From the NCBI RefSeq assembly GCF_900105005.1, contig NZ_LT629748.1, positions 2,852,001 through 2,916,000 of the forward strand: DNA of 64,000 nt. Direction: 5' to 3'. The notes below the pieces were generated by a model. The model did not search any database, was not told the DNA's origin, and worked only from the letters and a program-made list of their open reading frames with translations. The translations under genes were made by a program, and so were the position numbers. Shown here one piece after another: positions 10,206 through 19,772 of the stretch; the stretch's first letter is position 1; the number at the start of each line of letters is the position of its first letter. This DNA comes from Halopseudomonas litoralis. Lineage in GTDB: Bacteria > Pseudomonadota > Gammaproteobacteria > Pseudomonadales > Pseudomonadaceae.

Positions 10206-12124
10206 GCATATTCAGTCATTTCCAGAGTCGATTCGAGACCACCCAGCAGGAGGAAATGTCCCTGCAGGAGTACCTTGATCTGTGCAAGGCCGATCCCTCT
10301 ACCTATGCCACCAGCGCCGAGCGACTGCTGATGGCCATCGGCGAGCCGGAGCTGATTGATACCTCACTGGACCCGCGGATGTCGCGCATCTTTTCCAACA
10401 AGGTGATCAAGCGCTACCCCGCCTTTGCTGACTTCCACGGCATGGAAGATGCCATCGAGCATATAGTGTCGTTCTTCAAGCACGCCGCTCAGGGCCTGGA
10501 AGAGCGCAAGCAGATCCTCTACCTGCTCGGCCCGGTGGGCGGCGGCAAGTCGTCCATTGCGGAAAAACTCAAAGCGCTGATGCAGCAGGTGCCCTTCTAT
10601 GCCATCAAGGGCTCGCCGGTTTTCGAATCCCCCCTGGGGCTGTTCAATGCAACGGAGGATGGCGCGATCCTCGAAGAGGACTTTGGCATTCCCCAGCGTT
10701 ACCTGACCAGCATCATGTCGCCCTGGGCGGTCAAACGTCTGCATGAATTCAATGGCGACATCAGCCAGTTCCGTGTGGTCAAACTGTACCCGTCGATCCT
10801 GCAGCAGGTTGCTGTCGCCAAGACCGAGCCGGGCGATGAGAACAACCAGGATATTTCTGCACTGGTCGGCAAGGTGGATATCCGCAAACTGGAAGAATTT
10901 CCGCAGAGTGACCCGGATGCCTACAGCTATTCCGGAGCCCTGTGCCGCGCCAACCAGGGGTTGATGGAATTCGTCGAGATGTTCAAGGCACCGATCAAGG
11001 TGCTGCATCCGCTGCTCACCGCCACCCAGGAGGGCAACTACAACAGCACAGAAGGCCTCGGCGCGCTGCCCTTCAATGGTGTGATCCTGGCTCACTCCAA
11101 CGAGTCGGAATGGCACACCTTCCGCAACAACAAGAACAACGAAGCCTTCATCGACCGAATTTACATCGTCAAGATCCCCTATTGTCTGCGGGTCAGTGAC
11201 GAGATTCAGATCTATCAGAAGCTGTTGACCCACAGCTCGCTGGCCAGCGCCCATTGCGCCCCCGACACGCTGAAAATGCTCGCCCAGTTCAGTGTGCTAT
11301 CACGCCTCAAGGAGCCGGAAAACTCCAACGTCTATTCGAAGATGCGAATCTACGATGGCGAGAATCTCAAGGATACCGATCCCAAGGCCAAATCGATCCA
11401 GGAGTACCGCGATACCGCAGGGGTAGATGAGGGCATGACCGGCCTGTCCACTCGCTTCGCCTTCAAGATCCTGTCCAAGGTCTTCAACTACGACAATACC
11501 GAGGTCGCCGCCAACCCGGTGCACCTGTTGTATGTACTGGAGCAGCAGATCGAACAGGAACAGTTCTCGGCAGAAGTCAGCGAGCGTTACCTGCGCTTTC
11601 TCAAGGAATACCTGGCGCCACGCTACGTGGAGTTCATCGGCAAGGAAATCCAGACCGCGTACCTGGAGTCCTACAGCGAATACGGGCAGAACATCTTCGA
11701 CCGCTATGTGTTGTATGCCGACTTCTGGATTCAGGATCAGGAATATCGCGACCCGGATACCGGCGAGATTCTCGACCGCGGCGCCCTGAGCGAAGAGCTG
11801 GAGAAGATCGAGAAACCCGCGGGCATCAGCAATCCCAAGGATTTCCGCAACGAGATCGTCAACTTCGTGCTGCGCGCCCGCGCCCACAACAACGGCAAGA
11901 ATCCCACCTGGCTATCCTATGAAAAGCTGCGGGTAGTGATCGAGAAGAAGATGTTCTCCAATACCGAGGACCTGCTGCCGGTAATCAGCTTCAACGCCAA
12001 GGCGTCCACCGAGGATCAGAAGAAGCACAACGACTTCGTTACCCGGATGGTCGAACGCGGCTATACCGAAAAACAGGTACGCCTGCTGTCGGAATGGTAT
12101 CTGCGCGTACGCAAGGCGCAATAA
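10202..12124 (+). CDS. yeaG: Serine protein kinase YeaG/PrkA family
   Basis: A 640-residue PrkA-type protein. An AAA+ module with a Walker A motif GPVGGGKS at residues 110-117 precedes a C-terminal kinase-like region. In enterobacteria the YeaG kinase acts with YeaH in the response to nitrogen starvation and stationary phase; in Bacillus PrkA influences sporulation. The start MSIFSHFQSRFE matches the family. It is followed by yeaH and ycgB, the usual three-gene stress cluster, but a 75-bp gap with a strong hairpin lies before yeaH, suggesting that the kinase may be made in different amounts from its partners. Length is normal. Confidence 0.93.
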   Translation: MSIFSHFQSRFETTQQEEMSLQEYLDLCKADPSTYATSAERLLMAIGEPELIDTSLDPRMSRIFSNKVIKRYPAFADFHGMEDAIEHIVSFFKHAAQGLEERKQILYLLGPVGGGKSSIAEKLKALMQQVPFYAIKGSPVFESPLGLFNATEDGAILEEDFGIPQRYLTSIMSPWAVKRLHEFNGDISQFRVVKLYPSILQQVAVAKTEPGDENNQDISALVGKVDIRKLEEFPQSDPDAYSYSGALCRANQGLMEFVEMFKAPIKVLHPLLTATQEGNYNSTEGLGALPFNGVILAHSNESEWHTFRNNKNNEAFIDRIYIVKIPYCLRVSDEIQIYQKLLTHSSLASAHCAPDTLKMLAQFSVLSRLKEPENSNVYSKMRIYDGENLKDTDPKAKSIQEYRDTAGVDEGMTGLSTRFAFKILSKVFNYDNTEVAANPVHLLYVLEQQIEQEQFSAEVSERYLRFLKEYLAPRYVEFIGKEIQTAYLESYSEYGQNIFDRYVLYADFWIQDQEYRDPDTGEILDRGALSEELEKIEKPAGISNPKDFRNEIVNFVLRARAHNNGKNPTWLSYEKLRVVIEKKMFSNTEDLLPVISFNAKASTEDQKKHNDFVTRMVERGYTEKQVRLLSEWYLRVRKAQ

Positions 12125-12143
12125 CGCTACTGCTACGCAGCAC

Positions 12144-12181
12144 GGCCGGCTTCGTGCCTGAGGTACGGCATGAAGCCGGCC
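12144..12181 (+). terminator. Intercistronic hairpin between yeaG and yeaH (attenuator or processing site)
   Basis: GGCCGGCTTC (12144-12153) pairs perfectly with GAAGCCGGCC (12172-12181), and inside it TGCC (12155-12158) pairs with GGCA (12167-12170). No U-run follows, so it is not a standard Rho-independent terminator. The yeaH ribosome site (CGGAGGGG, about 12188-12194) begins directly after. Likely roles are mRNA stabilisation of yeaG or partial attenuation. Confidence 0.5.
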
Positions 12182-12199
12182 CTCCCCCGGAGGGGCATT

Positions 12200-13471
12200 A
12201 TGAGCTATGTGATCGACCGTCGTCTGAACGGCAAGAACAAGAGCACGGTCAACCGCCAACGCTTTCTGCGCCGTTACAAGGCGCATATCAAGAAGGCAGT
12301 GGAAGAGGCGGTAGGCCGCCGCTCCATCACCGACATCGAACATGGGGAGCAGATCAGCATTCCCGGGCGGGATATTGATGAACCCATCTTTCATCACGGC
12401 CCCGGCGGCCGGCAGACCCGCGTTTTCCCCGGCAACCGCGAGTTTTCCACCGGTGATCGTATCGCCCGCCCAGAAGGAGGCGGCGGCGGAGGTGGCGGCA
12501 GTCAGGCCGGCAATTCCGGCGAAGGCGAAGATGACTTCGTCTTCCAGATAACCCAGGAGGAGTTTCTCGACTTCATGTTCGAGGACCTGGCGCTGCCCAA
12601 CCTGATCAAGCGACACCTGACCGGCACTGATACCTTCCGCACCGTGCGCGCCGGCATCAGTCAGCAGGGCAACCCTTCGCGCATCAATATCGTACGCTCC
12701 ATGCGTGCAGCCCAGGCCCGCCGCATCGCCTTGAGCGGGGGCAGCCGGGCGCGACTGCGCGAGGCGCTCAAGGAACTGGAGCAGCTGCGGTTGCAGCAGC
12801 CCGACAATCTGGGTGACATTCAGGCCCTGGAGCAGGAGATCGAGCAGCTGCGCAGCCGTATCGATCGCGTGCCCTTCCTGGACACCTTCGACCTGCGCTA
12901 CAACCTGCTGGTCAAGCAGCCCGATCCCAGCTCGCGGGCGGTGATGTTCTGTCTGATGGACGTGTCCGGCTCCATGACTCAGGCCACCAAGGATATCGCC
13001 AAGCGCTTCTACATCCTGCTGTATCTGTTCCTGCAGCGTAACTATGAACGCATCGATGTGGTCTTCATCCGCCACCACACCAGCGCCAAGGAAGTCGATG
13101 AGGAAGAGTTCTTCTACTCGCGGGAAACCGGGGGCACCATCGTTTCCAGTGCCCTGCGGATGATGCAGCAGATCATTGCCGATCGTTACTCGCCCGAAGA
13201 ATGGAACATCTATTGCGCCCAAGCCTCCGACGGTGACAACTGGAACGACGACTCGCCGATCTGTCGCGAGCTGCTGATCCGTCAGTTGATGCCGGCTATG
13301 CAGTACTACTGTTACGTCGAGATCACACCGCGAGAACATCAGGCACTATGGTATGAATATGAGCAGATTGCCGAGTACTTCCCCGACAGTTTTGCACAGC
13401 AGCAGATTGTCGACGCGGGGGATATCTACCCGGTGTTCCGCAAGTTGTTCCAGAAGAGGATGGTCACATGA
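12200..13471 (+). CDS. yeaH: YeaH/YhbH family protein (DUF444, VWA-like)
   Basis: 423 residues. The N-terminus is basic ([21 protein letters not shown]), followed by an eight-glycine linker near residues 93-100. A coiled-coil-prone segment lies about residues 185-222, and the C-terminus is a von Willebrand A-like domain with the MIDAS sequence DVSGS at residues 254-258. The family is the invariable partner of the YeaG/PrkA kinase, possibly a metal-dependent adaptor or substrate. ATG 12200 ([10 protein letters not shown]) is chosen over the upstream ATG 12170 because of its ribosome site and conserved N-terminus. It overlaps ycgB by four bases. Confidence 0.92.
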   Translation: MSYVIDRRLNGKNKSTVNRQRFLRRYKAHIKKAVEEAVGRRSITDIEHGEQISIPGRDIDEPIFHHGPGGRQTRVFPGNREFSTGDRIARPEGGGGGGGGSQAGNSGEGEDDFVFQITQEEFLDFMFEDLALPNLIKRHLTGTDTFRTVRAGISQQGNPSRINIVRSMRAAQARRIALSGGSRARLREALKELEQLRLQQPDNLGDIQALEQEIEQLRSRIDRVPFLDTFDLRYNLLVKQPDPSSRAVMFCLMDVSGSMTQATKDIAKRFYILLYLFLQRNYERIDVVFIRHHTSAKEVDEEEFFYSRETGGTIVSSALRMMQQIIADRYSPEEWNIYCAQASDGDNWNDDSPICRELLIRQLMPAMQYYCYVEITPREHQALWYEYEQIAEYFPDSFAQQQIVDAGDIYPVFRKLFQKRMVT

Positions 13472-15021
13472 TCCGACAGCCCATCTCCACCGAATCGGAA
13501 TGGACCTTCGACCTGATCCGCGAGTATGACCGCGAGATCGGTCGTATCGCCTGTGATGTCTATGGCCTGGATACCTATCCCAATCAGATCGAGGTCATCA
13601 CCGCCGAGCAGATGATGGACGCCTATGCCTCAGTGGGCATGCCGCTGGGCTATCATCACTGGTCCTATGGCAAACACTTTCTGCATACGGAAAAGCACTA
13701 CCAACGTGGGCAGATGGGTTTGGCCTACGAAATCGTGATCAATTCCGACCCGTGCATTGCCTATCTGATGGAAGAAAACACCATGACCATGCAGGCGCTG
13801 GTCATTGCCCATGCCTGCTACGGTCACAACTCCTTCTTCAAGGGCAACTACCTGTTCCGCAGCTGGACCGATGCCGGCTCCATCATCGACTATCTGGTGT
13901 TTGCCAAGCAGTACATCAGCGAATGCGAAGAGCGATACGGCATCGACGCGGTGGAGGACCTGCTGGACTCCTGTCACGCCTTGATGAATTACGGCGTGGA
14001 CCGCTACAAGCGGCCCTACCCGGTTTCGGCCGAAGAAGAACGCCGCCGGCAACGCGAGCGCGAAGAATACCTGCAACGTCAGGTCAACGATTTGTGGCGA
14101 ACCATTCCGGTCAGCCCCGACGCCCATGATCGGCACCACGAAGAGTCGCGATATCCAGCAGAGCCCCAGGAAAACCTGCTGTACTTCATCGAAAAGAACG
14201 CACCGCTGCTTGAGCCGTGGCAGCGTGAGGTGGTGCGCATCGTGCGCAAGGTGGCGCAGTATTTCTACCCTCAACGCCAGACCCAGGTGATGAATGAAGG
14301 CTGGGCCACCTTCTGGCATTACACCCTGCTCAACCACCTGTATGACGAAGGCAAGGTGACTGATGGCTTCATGATGGAGTTTCTGCAGTCGCACACCAGC
14401 GTTATCTATCAACCGCCTTTCGACAGCCAATGGTTCAGCGGGGTCAACCCCTACACTCTGGGCTTTGCGATGATGCAGGATATCCGCCGCATCTGCGAAC
14501 ACCCTACCGCCGAAGATCGCGACTGGTTCCCTGATATCGCCGGCAGCGACTGGCTTGAAACAATCAAGTTTGCCATGCGCACCTTCAAGGATGAAAGCTT
14601 CATTCTGCAGTATCTGTCGCCCAAGGTGATTCGCGATCTGAAACTGTTTGCCATCGTCGACGATGAGCAGGACGATCATCTGCAGGTGGCAGCCATCCAT
14701 GACGATGCAGGCTACCGTCGAGTGCGCGAACTGCTCGCCGCCCAATACAATCTGGGCAACAACGAGCCGAATATCCAGGTATGGAAAGTGGACCGCCGGG
14801 GCGACCGGTCACTGTCCCTGCGTCACCAGCGCTATGAAGGCAAACCCTTGGGCGAAACCACCGAACGCATGCTGAAGCATCTGCATCGGCTATGGGGATT
14901 CGACATTCATCTGCAGAGCCTGGATGGCGATACCGTCAAAAGCGAGTCCCATATACCGCCTCGCCCAGCCAGCAACGAGGTGCCGATACCGCGCTTCGAT
15001 ATGAACATCCCGCCGATCTGA
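13468..15021 (+). CDS. ycgB: SpoVR family protein YcgB
   Basis: A 517-residue SpoVR-like protein. Characteristic stretches are [19 protein letters not shown], the [16 protein letters not shown] segment near residues 112-128, and [21 protein letters not shown] near residue 275, rich in histidines and acidic residues that could bind metal. SpoVR is needed for spore cortex in Bacillus; in non-sporulating bacteria it is co-regulated with yeaGH in stress and stationary phase, and the biochemical activity is unknown. It starts inside the end of yeaH and ends 95 bp before cca. The usual family length is about 510. Confidence 0.93.
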   Translation: MIRQPISTESEWTFDLIREYDREIGRIACDVYGLDTYPNQIEVITAEQMMDAYASVGMPLGYHHWSYGKHFLHTEKHYQRGQMGLAYEIVINSDPCIAYLMEENTMTMQALVIAHACYGHNSFFKGNYLFRSWTDAGSIIDYLVFAKQYISECEERYGIDAVEDLLDSCHALMNYGVDRYKRPYPVSAEEERRRQREREEYLQRQVNDLWRTIPVSPDAHDRHHEESRYPAEPQENLLYFIEKNAPLLEPWQREVVRIVRKVAQYFYPQRQTQVMNEGWATFWHYTLLNHLYDEGKVTDGFMMEFLQSHTSVIYQPPFDSQWFSGVNPYTLGFAMMQDIRRICEHPTAEDRDWFPDIAGSDWLETIKFAMRTFKDESFILQYLSPKVIRDLKLFAIVDDEQDDHLQVAAIHDDAGYRRVRELLAAQYNLGNNEPNIQVWKVDRRGDRSLSLRHQRYEGKPLGETTERMLKHLHRLWGFDIHLQSLDGDTVKSESHIPPRPASNEVPIPRFDMNIPPI

Positions 15022-15116
15022 GCAGGCTGGCGGATCGATAGAAGCTTTTGAAGAACACCTGAGAGCGTTTTCAGAGGATTCTTGGCCTGCCAGGCACAAT
15101 GCCTTACAGTCGCGCC

Positions 15117-16361
15117 ATGAAAACAGATTTCAATACCTATCTGGTCGGCGGGGCCGTCCGCGATCAACTGCTGGGGGTGCCCTGGCACGAGCATGACTGG
15201 GTTGTGGTTGGTGCCACCCCCGAACAGCTGGTTCACGCTGGCTTCCGTCCGGTCGGGCAGGATTTCCCCGTATTCCTGCATCCACGCACCGGCGAGGAGT
15301 ACGCGCTGGCCCGCACCGAGCGAAAAAGCGGCCGCGGCTATGGTGGTTTCACCTTCCATGCCACCCCGGACATCACTCTGAAACAGGACCTGCAACGCCG
15401 CGACCTGACCATCAACGCCATGGCCATGGACGATGCTGGCGTGGTCATTGATCCCTATGGTGGCCAGCAGGATCTGAGTGCGCGGCTCTTGCGTCATGTC
15501 TCCCCGGCATTTGCCGAAGACCCGCTGCGGGTACTGCGGGTGGCGCGCTTTGCTGCGCGCTATGCGCCGCTGGGATTTCGTGTAGCAGATGAAACCATGC
15601 AGCTGATGCGCGAACTGGCAGAGTCCGGCGAACTGCAGGCACTCACCGCCGAGCGCACCTGGAAGGAGATCAGTCGTGCGCTGATGGAGAGCCGACCCGA
15701 GGTATTTATCCGGGTGCTGCATGAGTGCGGCGCACTGGCAGAATTGTTACCGGAAGTGGACTGTCTGTTCGGCGTGCCGCAACCCGAAGCGCACCATCCC
15801 GAGGTGGATACCGGCGAGCACGTATTGCTGGTGCTGCGCAAAGCCGCCGAGATGGACCTACCGCTGCCGGCACGCTGGGCCTGTCTGCTGCATGACCTGG
15901 GCAAGGGACGCACGCCCGAGCATTTCTGGCCCAAGCACCATGGTCACGAAGCCAAGGGGCTGGCGGCGGTCAAAGCAGTCAATCAGCGCTGCAAGGCGCC
16001 GCGTGATTGCCAGGAACTGGCGCTGTTGACCTGCGAGTATCACACCCACTGTCATCGTGCTCTGGAATTGAAACCCGGCACCCTGCTCAAGCTGTTCAAG
16101 ACGTTCGATATCTATCGCCGGCCGGAGCGGTTCGAGCAGTTTCTCGGTGCCTGTGAGGCCGATGCCCGTGGCCGCACCGGACTCGAACAGCGGGACTATC
16201 CCCAGGTCGACTATTTGCGGGCCGCTGCCACAGCCGCCCGCTCGGCGGATGTAAAAACGCTGCTGGAACAGGGGTATCAGGGCGCCGAACTGGGTGCGGC
16301 GCTGGAGCAGGAAAGATTGCGGCTGATTGCAGAACACAAACAAGGGCAGGCAAACCAGTAA
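15117..16361 (+). CDS. cca: Multifunctional CCA tRNA nucleotidyltransferase
   Basis: 414 residues. A class II nucleotidyltransferase head carries [12 protein letters not shown] at residues 6-17 and [12 protein letters not shown] near residue 90. A neck and body follow, then an HD domain with LLHDLGKG and HHGHEAKG near residues 255-280. It adds or repairs the 3' CCA of tRNAs; the HD part gives 2',3'-cyclic phosphodiesterase and phosphatase activities in gammaproteobacteria. ATG 15117 ([16 protein letters not shown]) is preferred to the ATG 18 bases upstream. The gene converges on folK with a 116-bp gap containing a weak TTGCGGA/TCCGCAA inverted pair but no obvious U-run terminator. Confidence 0.95.
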   Translation: MKTDFNTYLVGGAVRDQLLGVPWHEHDWVVVGATPEQLVHAGFRPVGQDFPVFLHPRTGEEYALARTERKSGRGYGGFTFHATPDITLKQDLQRRDLTINAMAMDDAGVVIDPYGGQQDLSARLLRHVSPAFAEDPLRVLRVARFAARYAPLGFRVADETMQLMRELAESGELQALTAERTWKEISRALMESRPEVFIRVLHECGALAELLPEVDCLFGVPQPEAHHPEVDTGEHVLLVLRKAAEMDLPLPARWACLLHDLGKGRTPEHFWPKHHGHEAKGLAAVKAVNQRCKAPRDCQELALLTCEYHTHCHRALELKPGTLLKLFKTFDIYRRPERFEQFLGACEADARGRTGLEQRDYPQVDYLRAAATAARSADVKTLLEQGYQGAELGAALEQERLRLIAEHKQGQANQ

Positions 16362-16477
16362 GCCGCAGGATTGCGAGCTGATCCTGATCGCCGGGCTGGT
16401 ACTGCACTGTGTTTGCGGAAGGCCCGACCCGGGGCGACAGTGTCCGCAAGCACGCCTGCGTCGCTCTCAGAGGTCGC

Positions 16478-17038
16478 TCAAGCCACACCGCTTCCCGGGG
16501 CGGGACTGACGGCCAGCCGCTGACGCAGCAACAGATCCGGCGTCAGCGACTGGCCACGCCAATCGAACGCCACCGGCCAGACCTTCTGATTCCCACGCCA
16601 GCCAGCCCAGAGATCGGCATGGGTCTGCTGCCCGCCGGGGAGTGGTGCATGCGGTGCCAGCAACGCCAAGGGCCACAGCACAAAGGCGTTGCGCCGCACT
16701 TCAGGTCGAGGCAACGTAATGCCGTGGTGCTCGCCGGTAAGGTCGCCATACACCAGAATATCGATATCCAGGGTAATCCGACCCGGAGAGAACTGCTGAC
16801 GCCGACCACACGCCGCTTCAATCGCCTTGAGCGCGGCCTGCAGGTCAACCAGTTCCAACTGACACTCCGCGCCAACCACCATGTTGTAGAAGCGTGTGCC
16901 GAGAATGCCCACCGCATCGCTTTCAAACACCGGGGAGAGATCCAGCGGTCCGAGCAATTGTTCGAGTGCATCCAGCCCCCGACGCAAATGGTGTTCGCGC
17001 TCGGTGTTGCTGCCCACACCAAGAAAGATGGCTGTCAT
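16478..17038 (-). CDS. folK: 6-hydroxymethyl-7,8-dihydropterin pyrophosphokinase FolK
   Basis: A 186-residue HPPK that transfers pyrophosphate from ATP to the pterin, making the substrate for dihydropteroate synthase. Motifs are LGVGSNTERE at the N-terminus, TRFYNMVVG near residue 50, GRITLDIDILVYGD (the D-x-D metal site) near residue 90, and LPRPEVRRNAFVLWPLAL near residue 113. The frame extends to 17128, but ATG 17038 (MTAIFLGVGSN) is the family start and overlaps folB by 4 bases. The C-terminal 40 residues beyond the HPPK core are not conserved in my memory of the family. Confidence 0.93.
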   Translation of the reverse strand: MTAIFLGVGSNTEREHHLRRGLDALEQLLGPLDLSPVFESDAVGILGTRFYNMVVGAECQLELVDLQAALKAIEAACGRRQQFSPGRITLDIDILVYGDLTGEHHGITLPRPEVRRNAFVLWPLALLAPHAPLPGGQQTHADLWAGWRGNQKVWPVAFDWRGQSLTPDLLLRQRLAVSPAPGSGVA

Positions 17039-17397
17039 GCTGGACGCTGTCCGCGCTCGATGATCACGCCCACACCACCACCGGCCTCCTTCACCGCACC
17101 GGGTTTGGTAACCGTCAGTCGTACCCAAGGCACGTTGAATTCATCCAATACCAGCGCTGCGACCCGCTCGGCCAGAGTTTCTATCAATTCGAAGTCAGTC
17201 GATGAGACATAGTCCAGCAGTCGCTGGCTGACCGCGGCATAATCCAGCGCCTGATTCAAATCATCATCCGCCGCAGCCGCACGAATGTCCCAAGCCATAT
17301 CCAGGTCAAACAGCAGGCGCTGACGGATGGTGCGCTCCCAATCGTAGACACCGATTACAGTCTCGACTTCCAGCCCTCTGATAAATACCTGATCCAC
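17035..17397 (-). CDS. folB: Dihydroneopterin aldolase FolB
   Basis: A 120-residue single-domain tunnelling-fold enzyme that cleaves dihydroneopterin to hydroxymethyl-dihydropterin, the substrate of the adjacent FolK. It starts MDQVFIRGLEVETVIGVYDWE, the conserved N-terminal sequence in which the YDWE glutamate lies near the pterin site, and includes the catalytic-lysine region VRLTVTKPGAVKEAGGVGV near residue 95. Operon folB-folK with a 4-base overlap. It is divergent from plsY, with 56 bp between starts. Confidence 0.95.
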   Translation of the reverse strand: MDQVFIRGLEVETVIGVYDWERTIRQRLLFDLDMAWDIRAAAADDDLNQALDYAAVSQRLLDYVSSTDFELIETLAERVAALVLDEFNVPWVRLTVTKPGAVKEAGGGVGVIIERGQRPA

Positions 17398-17453
17398 CCT
17401 TTTCTCCCGTGTCGACTACAATGGCCTTTCGATCAACCTCGGCCAGGCGCACC

Positions 17454-18038
17454 ATGACCGTTGAATTCAACCTGTTGCTGTGTGTGGCATATCTGCTCGG
17501 CTCGGTTTCCTTTGCCGTGCTGCTCGCCCGCCTGCGCCACCAGCCGGATCCGCGCCATTTCGGCTCGGGCAATCCGGGCGCCAGTAACATGCTGCGCCTG
17601 GGCAACCGCCCACTGGCCTTGGCCACCCTGCTCGGCGACATGGGCAAGGGCGCCCTTGCCGTCTGGCTGGCCAGCCAGGCCGGGCTGGAGCCGGTCCAGC
17701 TGGCTTGGGTCGGTCTCGCCGCCGTCGCTGGCCACATCCTGCCGCTGTATCACCGTTTCCATGGCGGCAAGGGCGTGGCCACCGCTGCTGGCGTGTTGCT
17801 GGTGCTGGCCTGGCCCGCCGCTGCGGTAGCTGCGCTGGCCTGGCTGAGCGCCTTCGCCATCCGCAGCATTGCTTCGCTCGCCTCGCTGGTCGCCTGTGTC
17901 GTTCTGCTGCCCTGGCTGGCCTGGCACAGCCCCGAATTGCAGCTGCCAGTGAGTCTCATGGTACTGATGATACTGCTGCGCCACAGATTGAATATCGGCC
18001 GCTTGCTGGCCGGCAACGAAAACCGTTTCCGCCACTGA
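17454..18038 (+). CDS. plsY: Glycerol-3-phosphate acyltransferase PlsY
   Basis: A 194-residue inner-membrane enzyme that acylates glycerol-3-phosphate using acyl-phosphate, the first step of phospholipid synthesis. It has about five hydrophobic segments. Family loops are FGSGNPGASNMLRLGN (residues 38-54), GHILPLYHRFHGGKGVATAAG (about residues 92-112), and HRLNIGRLLAGNENRF at the end. ATG 17454 (MTVEFNLLLCVAYLLGSVSFA) is taken rather than ATG 17409 because it matches the usual membrane N-terminus. It converges with tsaD, leaving a single base between the stop codons. Confidence 0.95.
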   Translation: MTVEFNLLLCVAYLLGSVSFAVLLARLRHQPDPRHFGSGNPGASNMLRLGNRPLALATLLGDMGKGALAVWLASQAGLEPVQLAWVGLAAVAGHILPLYHRFHGGKGVATAAGVLLVLAWPAAAVAALAWLSAFAIRSIASLASLVACVVLLPWLAWHSPELQLPVSLMVLMILLRHRLNIGRLLAGNENRFRH

Positions 18039-18039
18039 C

Positions 18040-19071
18040 TCAGCTGACGATAGACGGCAACTGTTCAAGCGGCCAGCGGGCACGCGTAACCAGTCCCTCA
18101 CGGTCCTGCTGTCCCGCCAGCAGCCGCTGGCAACCCGCGTAGGCGATCATGGCGCCGTTATCGGTGCAGAATTCGGTTCGGGCATAGAAGAGTTCGCCCT
18201 TGAGTCCGCGGGCCATGGCTTCCAGCGAAGCACGCAGGCGACGATTGGCACTCACCCCCCCGGCAATCACCAGCCGCTTGAAACCGGTGGCCTGGAGTGC
18301 ACGACGGCATTTGATGGTCAAGGTTTCGACCACCGCCTGCTCAAAAGCCAGAGCAATATCGCAACGTGTCTGCTCGCTGTCATCACCCTCGGCAACACAG
18401 CGCTGCCAGGCGGTCAACGTCGCGGTTTTCAGGCCACTGAAGCTGAAATCCAGCCCCGGCCGGTCAGTCATCGGGCGTGGAAACACGAACCGACCCGGCT
18501 GGCCATGTTCGGCAAGGCTGGCGATTTCCGGACCACCGGGGTAGCGCAGCCCCATCAACTTGGCAGTTTTGTCGAAAGCCTCGCCCGCTGCATCATCCAG
18601 CGATTCGCCGAGCAGCGTGTATTGACCGATGCCATCCACCTTGACCAGCTGTGTATGGCCACCGGATACCAGCAAGGCAACAAAGGGAAAGGCCGGCGGC
18701 TGATCTTCAAGCATGGGCGCCAGCAGATGACCTTCCATGTGATGCACGCCCAATGCCGGCACCTGCCAGGCAAACGCCAGCGCCCGCGCGAAGGCGCCGC
18801 CCACCAACAGCGCGCCCACCAGTCCCGGGCCGGCGGTATAGGCGATACCGTCCACCTCGCTGACTGTTACACCTGCGCGCTCCATCACTTCCCGCATCAG
18901 CGGCACCAGGCGCTTCACATGATCCCGCGAGGCCAGCTCGGGGACCACGCCGCCATACACGCGGTGCAGATCGATCTGGCTGAACAAGGCGTCCGCCAGC
19001 AGGCCGCGTTCGCTGTCGTACAGCGCAACGCCGGTTTCATCACAGGAGGTTTCAATACCCAGAACACGCAT
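18040..19071 (-). CDS. tsaD: tRNA N6-adenosine threonylcarbamoyltransferase TsaD
   Basis: A 343-residue ASKHA-fold protein that completes t6A37 modification of ANN-decoding tRNAs with TsaB, TsaC and TsaE. It begins [19 protein letters not shown], has HMEGH at residues 111-115 (the metal-binding H-x3-H), SGGHTQLV near residue 137, and a late [13 protein letters not shown] motif. The open frame runs to 19353, but the extra 94 residues have no family similarity; ATG 19071 is the standard start and has AGGAGG-like sequence upstream in its neighbourhood. It is divergent from rpsU, a common arrangement because both feed translation. Confidence 0.97.
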   Translation of the reverse strand: MRVLGIETSCDETGVALYDSERGLLADALFSQIDLHRVYGGVVPELASRDHVKRLVPLMREVMERAGVTVSEVDGIAYTAGPGLVGALLVGGAFARALAFAWQVPALGVHHMEGHLLAPMLEDQPPAFPFVALLVSGGHTQLVKVDGIGQYTLLGESLDDAAGEAFDKTAKLMGLRYPGGPEIASLAEHGQPGRFVFPRPMTDRPGLDFSFSGLKTATLTAWQRCVAEGDDSEQTRCDIALAFEQAVVETLTIKCRRALQATGFKRLVIAGGVSANRRLRASLEAMARGLKGELFYARTEFCTDNGAMIAYAGCQRLLAGQQDREGLVTRARWPLEQLPSIVS

Positions 19072-19191
19072 GGAGTCAGGAATGCCGGTCAGCTTGGAAA
19101 TGAGGCGTGCATGATAATCCCCATGATCCACGCAGACCAGCCTTTCCTGACCGCGATCTGACTGCCGGCAACGATCAAACGCATCCACCCT

Positions 19192-19220
19192 TTGCATTTC
19201 TCCACCGAAGGCGGTAACAT
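19192..19220 (+). promoter_or_regulatory. Candidate sigma-70 promoter for rpsU
   Basis: TTGCAT (19192-19197) and TAACAT (19215-19220) are separated by 17 bases, about 75 bp before the rpsU start. The match is moderate (3 of 6 and 4 of 6 to consensus). It sits in the only non-coding space between the divergent tsaD and rpsU starts. Confidence 0.35.
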
Positions 19221-19294
19221 CCGCTCCCCTTGAAATGCAATCGCTCTGATCCTTGTCGGGGCTATTACTCACAGTTTTTTGAGAAAGGTACGAA

Positions 19295-19510
19295 ATGCCT
19301 GCCGTCAAAGTAAAAGAGAACGAACCCTTCGACGTGGCCCTGCGTCGTTTCAAGCGCTCCTGCGAAAAAGCTGGCGTCTTGGCTGAAGTCCGCCGTCGCG
19401 AGTCCTACGAGAAGCCCACTACTGAGCGCAAGCGCAAGGCAGCTGCTGCTGTCAAGCGTCACGCCAAGAAGCTGCAGCGCGAAAACCGTCGTCGCGAGCG
19501 TCTGTACTGA
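19295..19510 (+). CDS. rpsU: 30S ribosomal protein bS21
   Basis: 71 residues, [27 protein letters not shown] at the start, highly basic to the end ([18 protein letters not shown]), the exact bS21 pattern and length. It binds near the anti-Shine-Dalgarno end of 16S rRNA in the 30S subunit. It heads the classic macromolecular-synthesis operon rpsU-dnaG-rpoD. The GAGAAAGG sequence before ATG 19295 is the ribosome site. Confidence 0.98.
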   Translation: MPAVKVKENEPFDVALRRFKRSCEKAGVLAEVRRRESYEKPTTERKRKAAAAVKRHAKKLQRENRRRERLY

Positions 19511-19530
19511 GTTCAGCTGCGACGTCCTGT

Positions 19531-19550
19531 CGGGCCTGACATCAGGCCCG
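19531..19550 (+). terminator. rpsU-dnaG intergenic hairpin (partial terminator or processing site)
   Basis: CGGGCCTG (19531-19538), a 4-base ACAT loop and CAGGCCCG (19543-19550) form a perfect 8-bp stem 20 bp after the rpsU stop. There is no U-run, so it probably reduces read-through or marks mRNA processing, as the intergenic terminator of this operon does in E. coli, where far more S21 than primase is needed. Confidence 0.5.
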
Positions 19551-19660
19551 CCGAGCAAGCGGCTTATCGCTGTATCGGCAGGACAGAAGTGATTAGTGCA
19601 CACATTGGTCCGGCCTTCCGGTAATACTGGAAATGGCTGGATTTCTGTGTTGCTTTTGCA

Positions 19661-19669
19661 TGCTATCAT
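19661..19669 (+). promoter_or_regulatory. Possible extended -10 promoter before dnaG
   Basis: TGC-TATCAT (19661-19669) fits an extended -10 (TGN-TATAAT, 5 of 6), about 104 bp upstream of the dnaG ATG. No good -35 is present, which extended -10 promoters tolerate. It lies in the 262-bp gap between rpsU and dnaG. Confidence 0.3.
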
Positions 19670-19772
19670 CTTGCCCCGATAGCCGCTTGCCCAACGCCTG
19701 CCTTCATGCCGTTGTGGCAGTCTCAGGGTCCTCGGCCCTGATATCCATTTCCACGTTTGCAAGGCAGCATGC

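Noticed and set aside
16362..16477. Inverted TTGCGGA/TCCGCAA pair between cca and folK as a terminator
   Set aside because: Arms are 7 bp with a loop of over 20 bases and no U-run.
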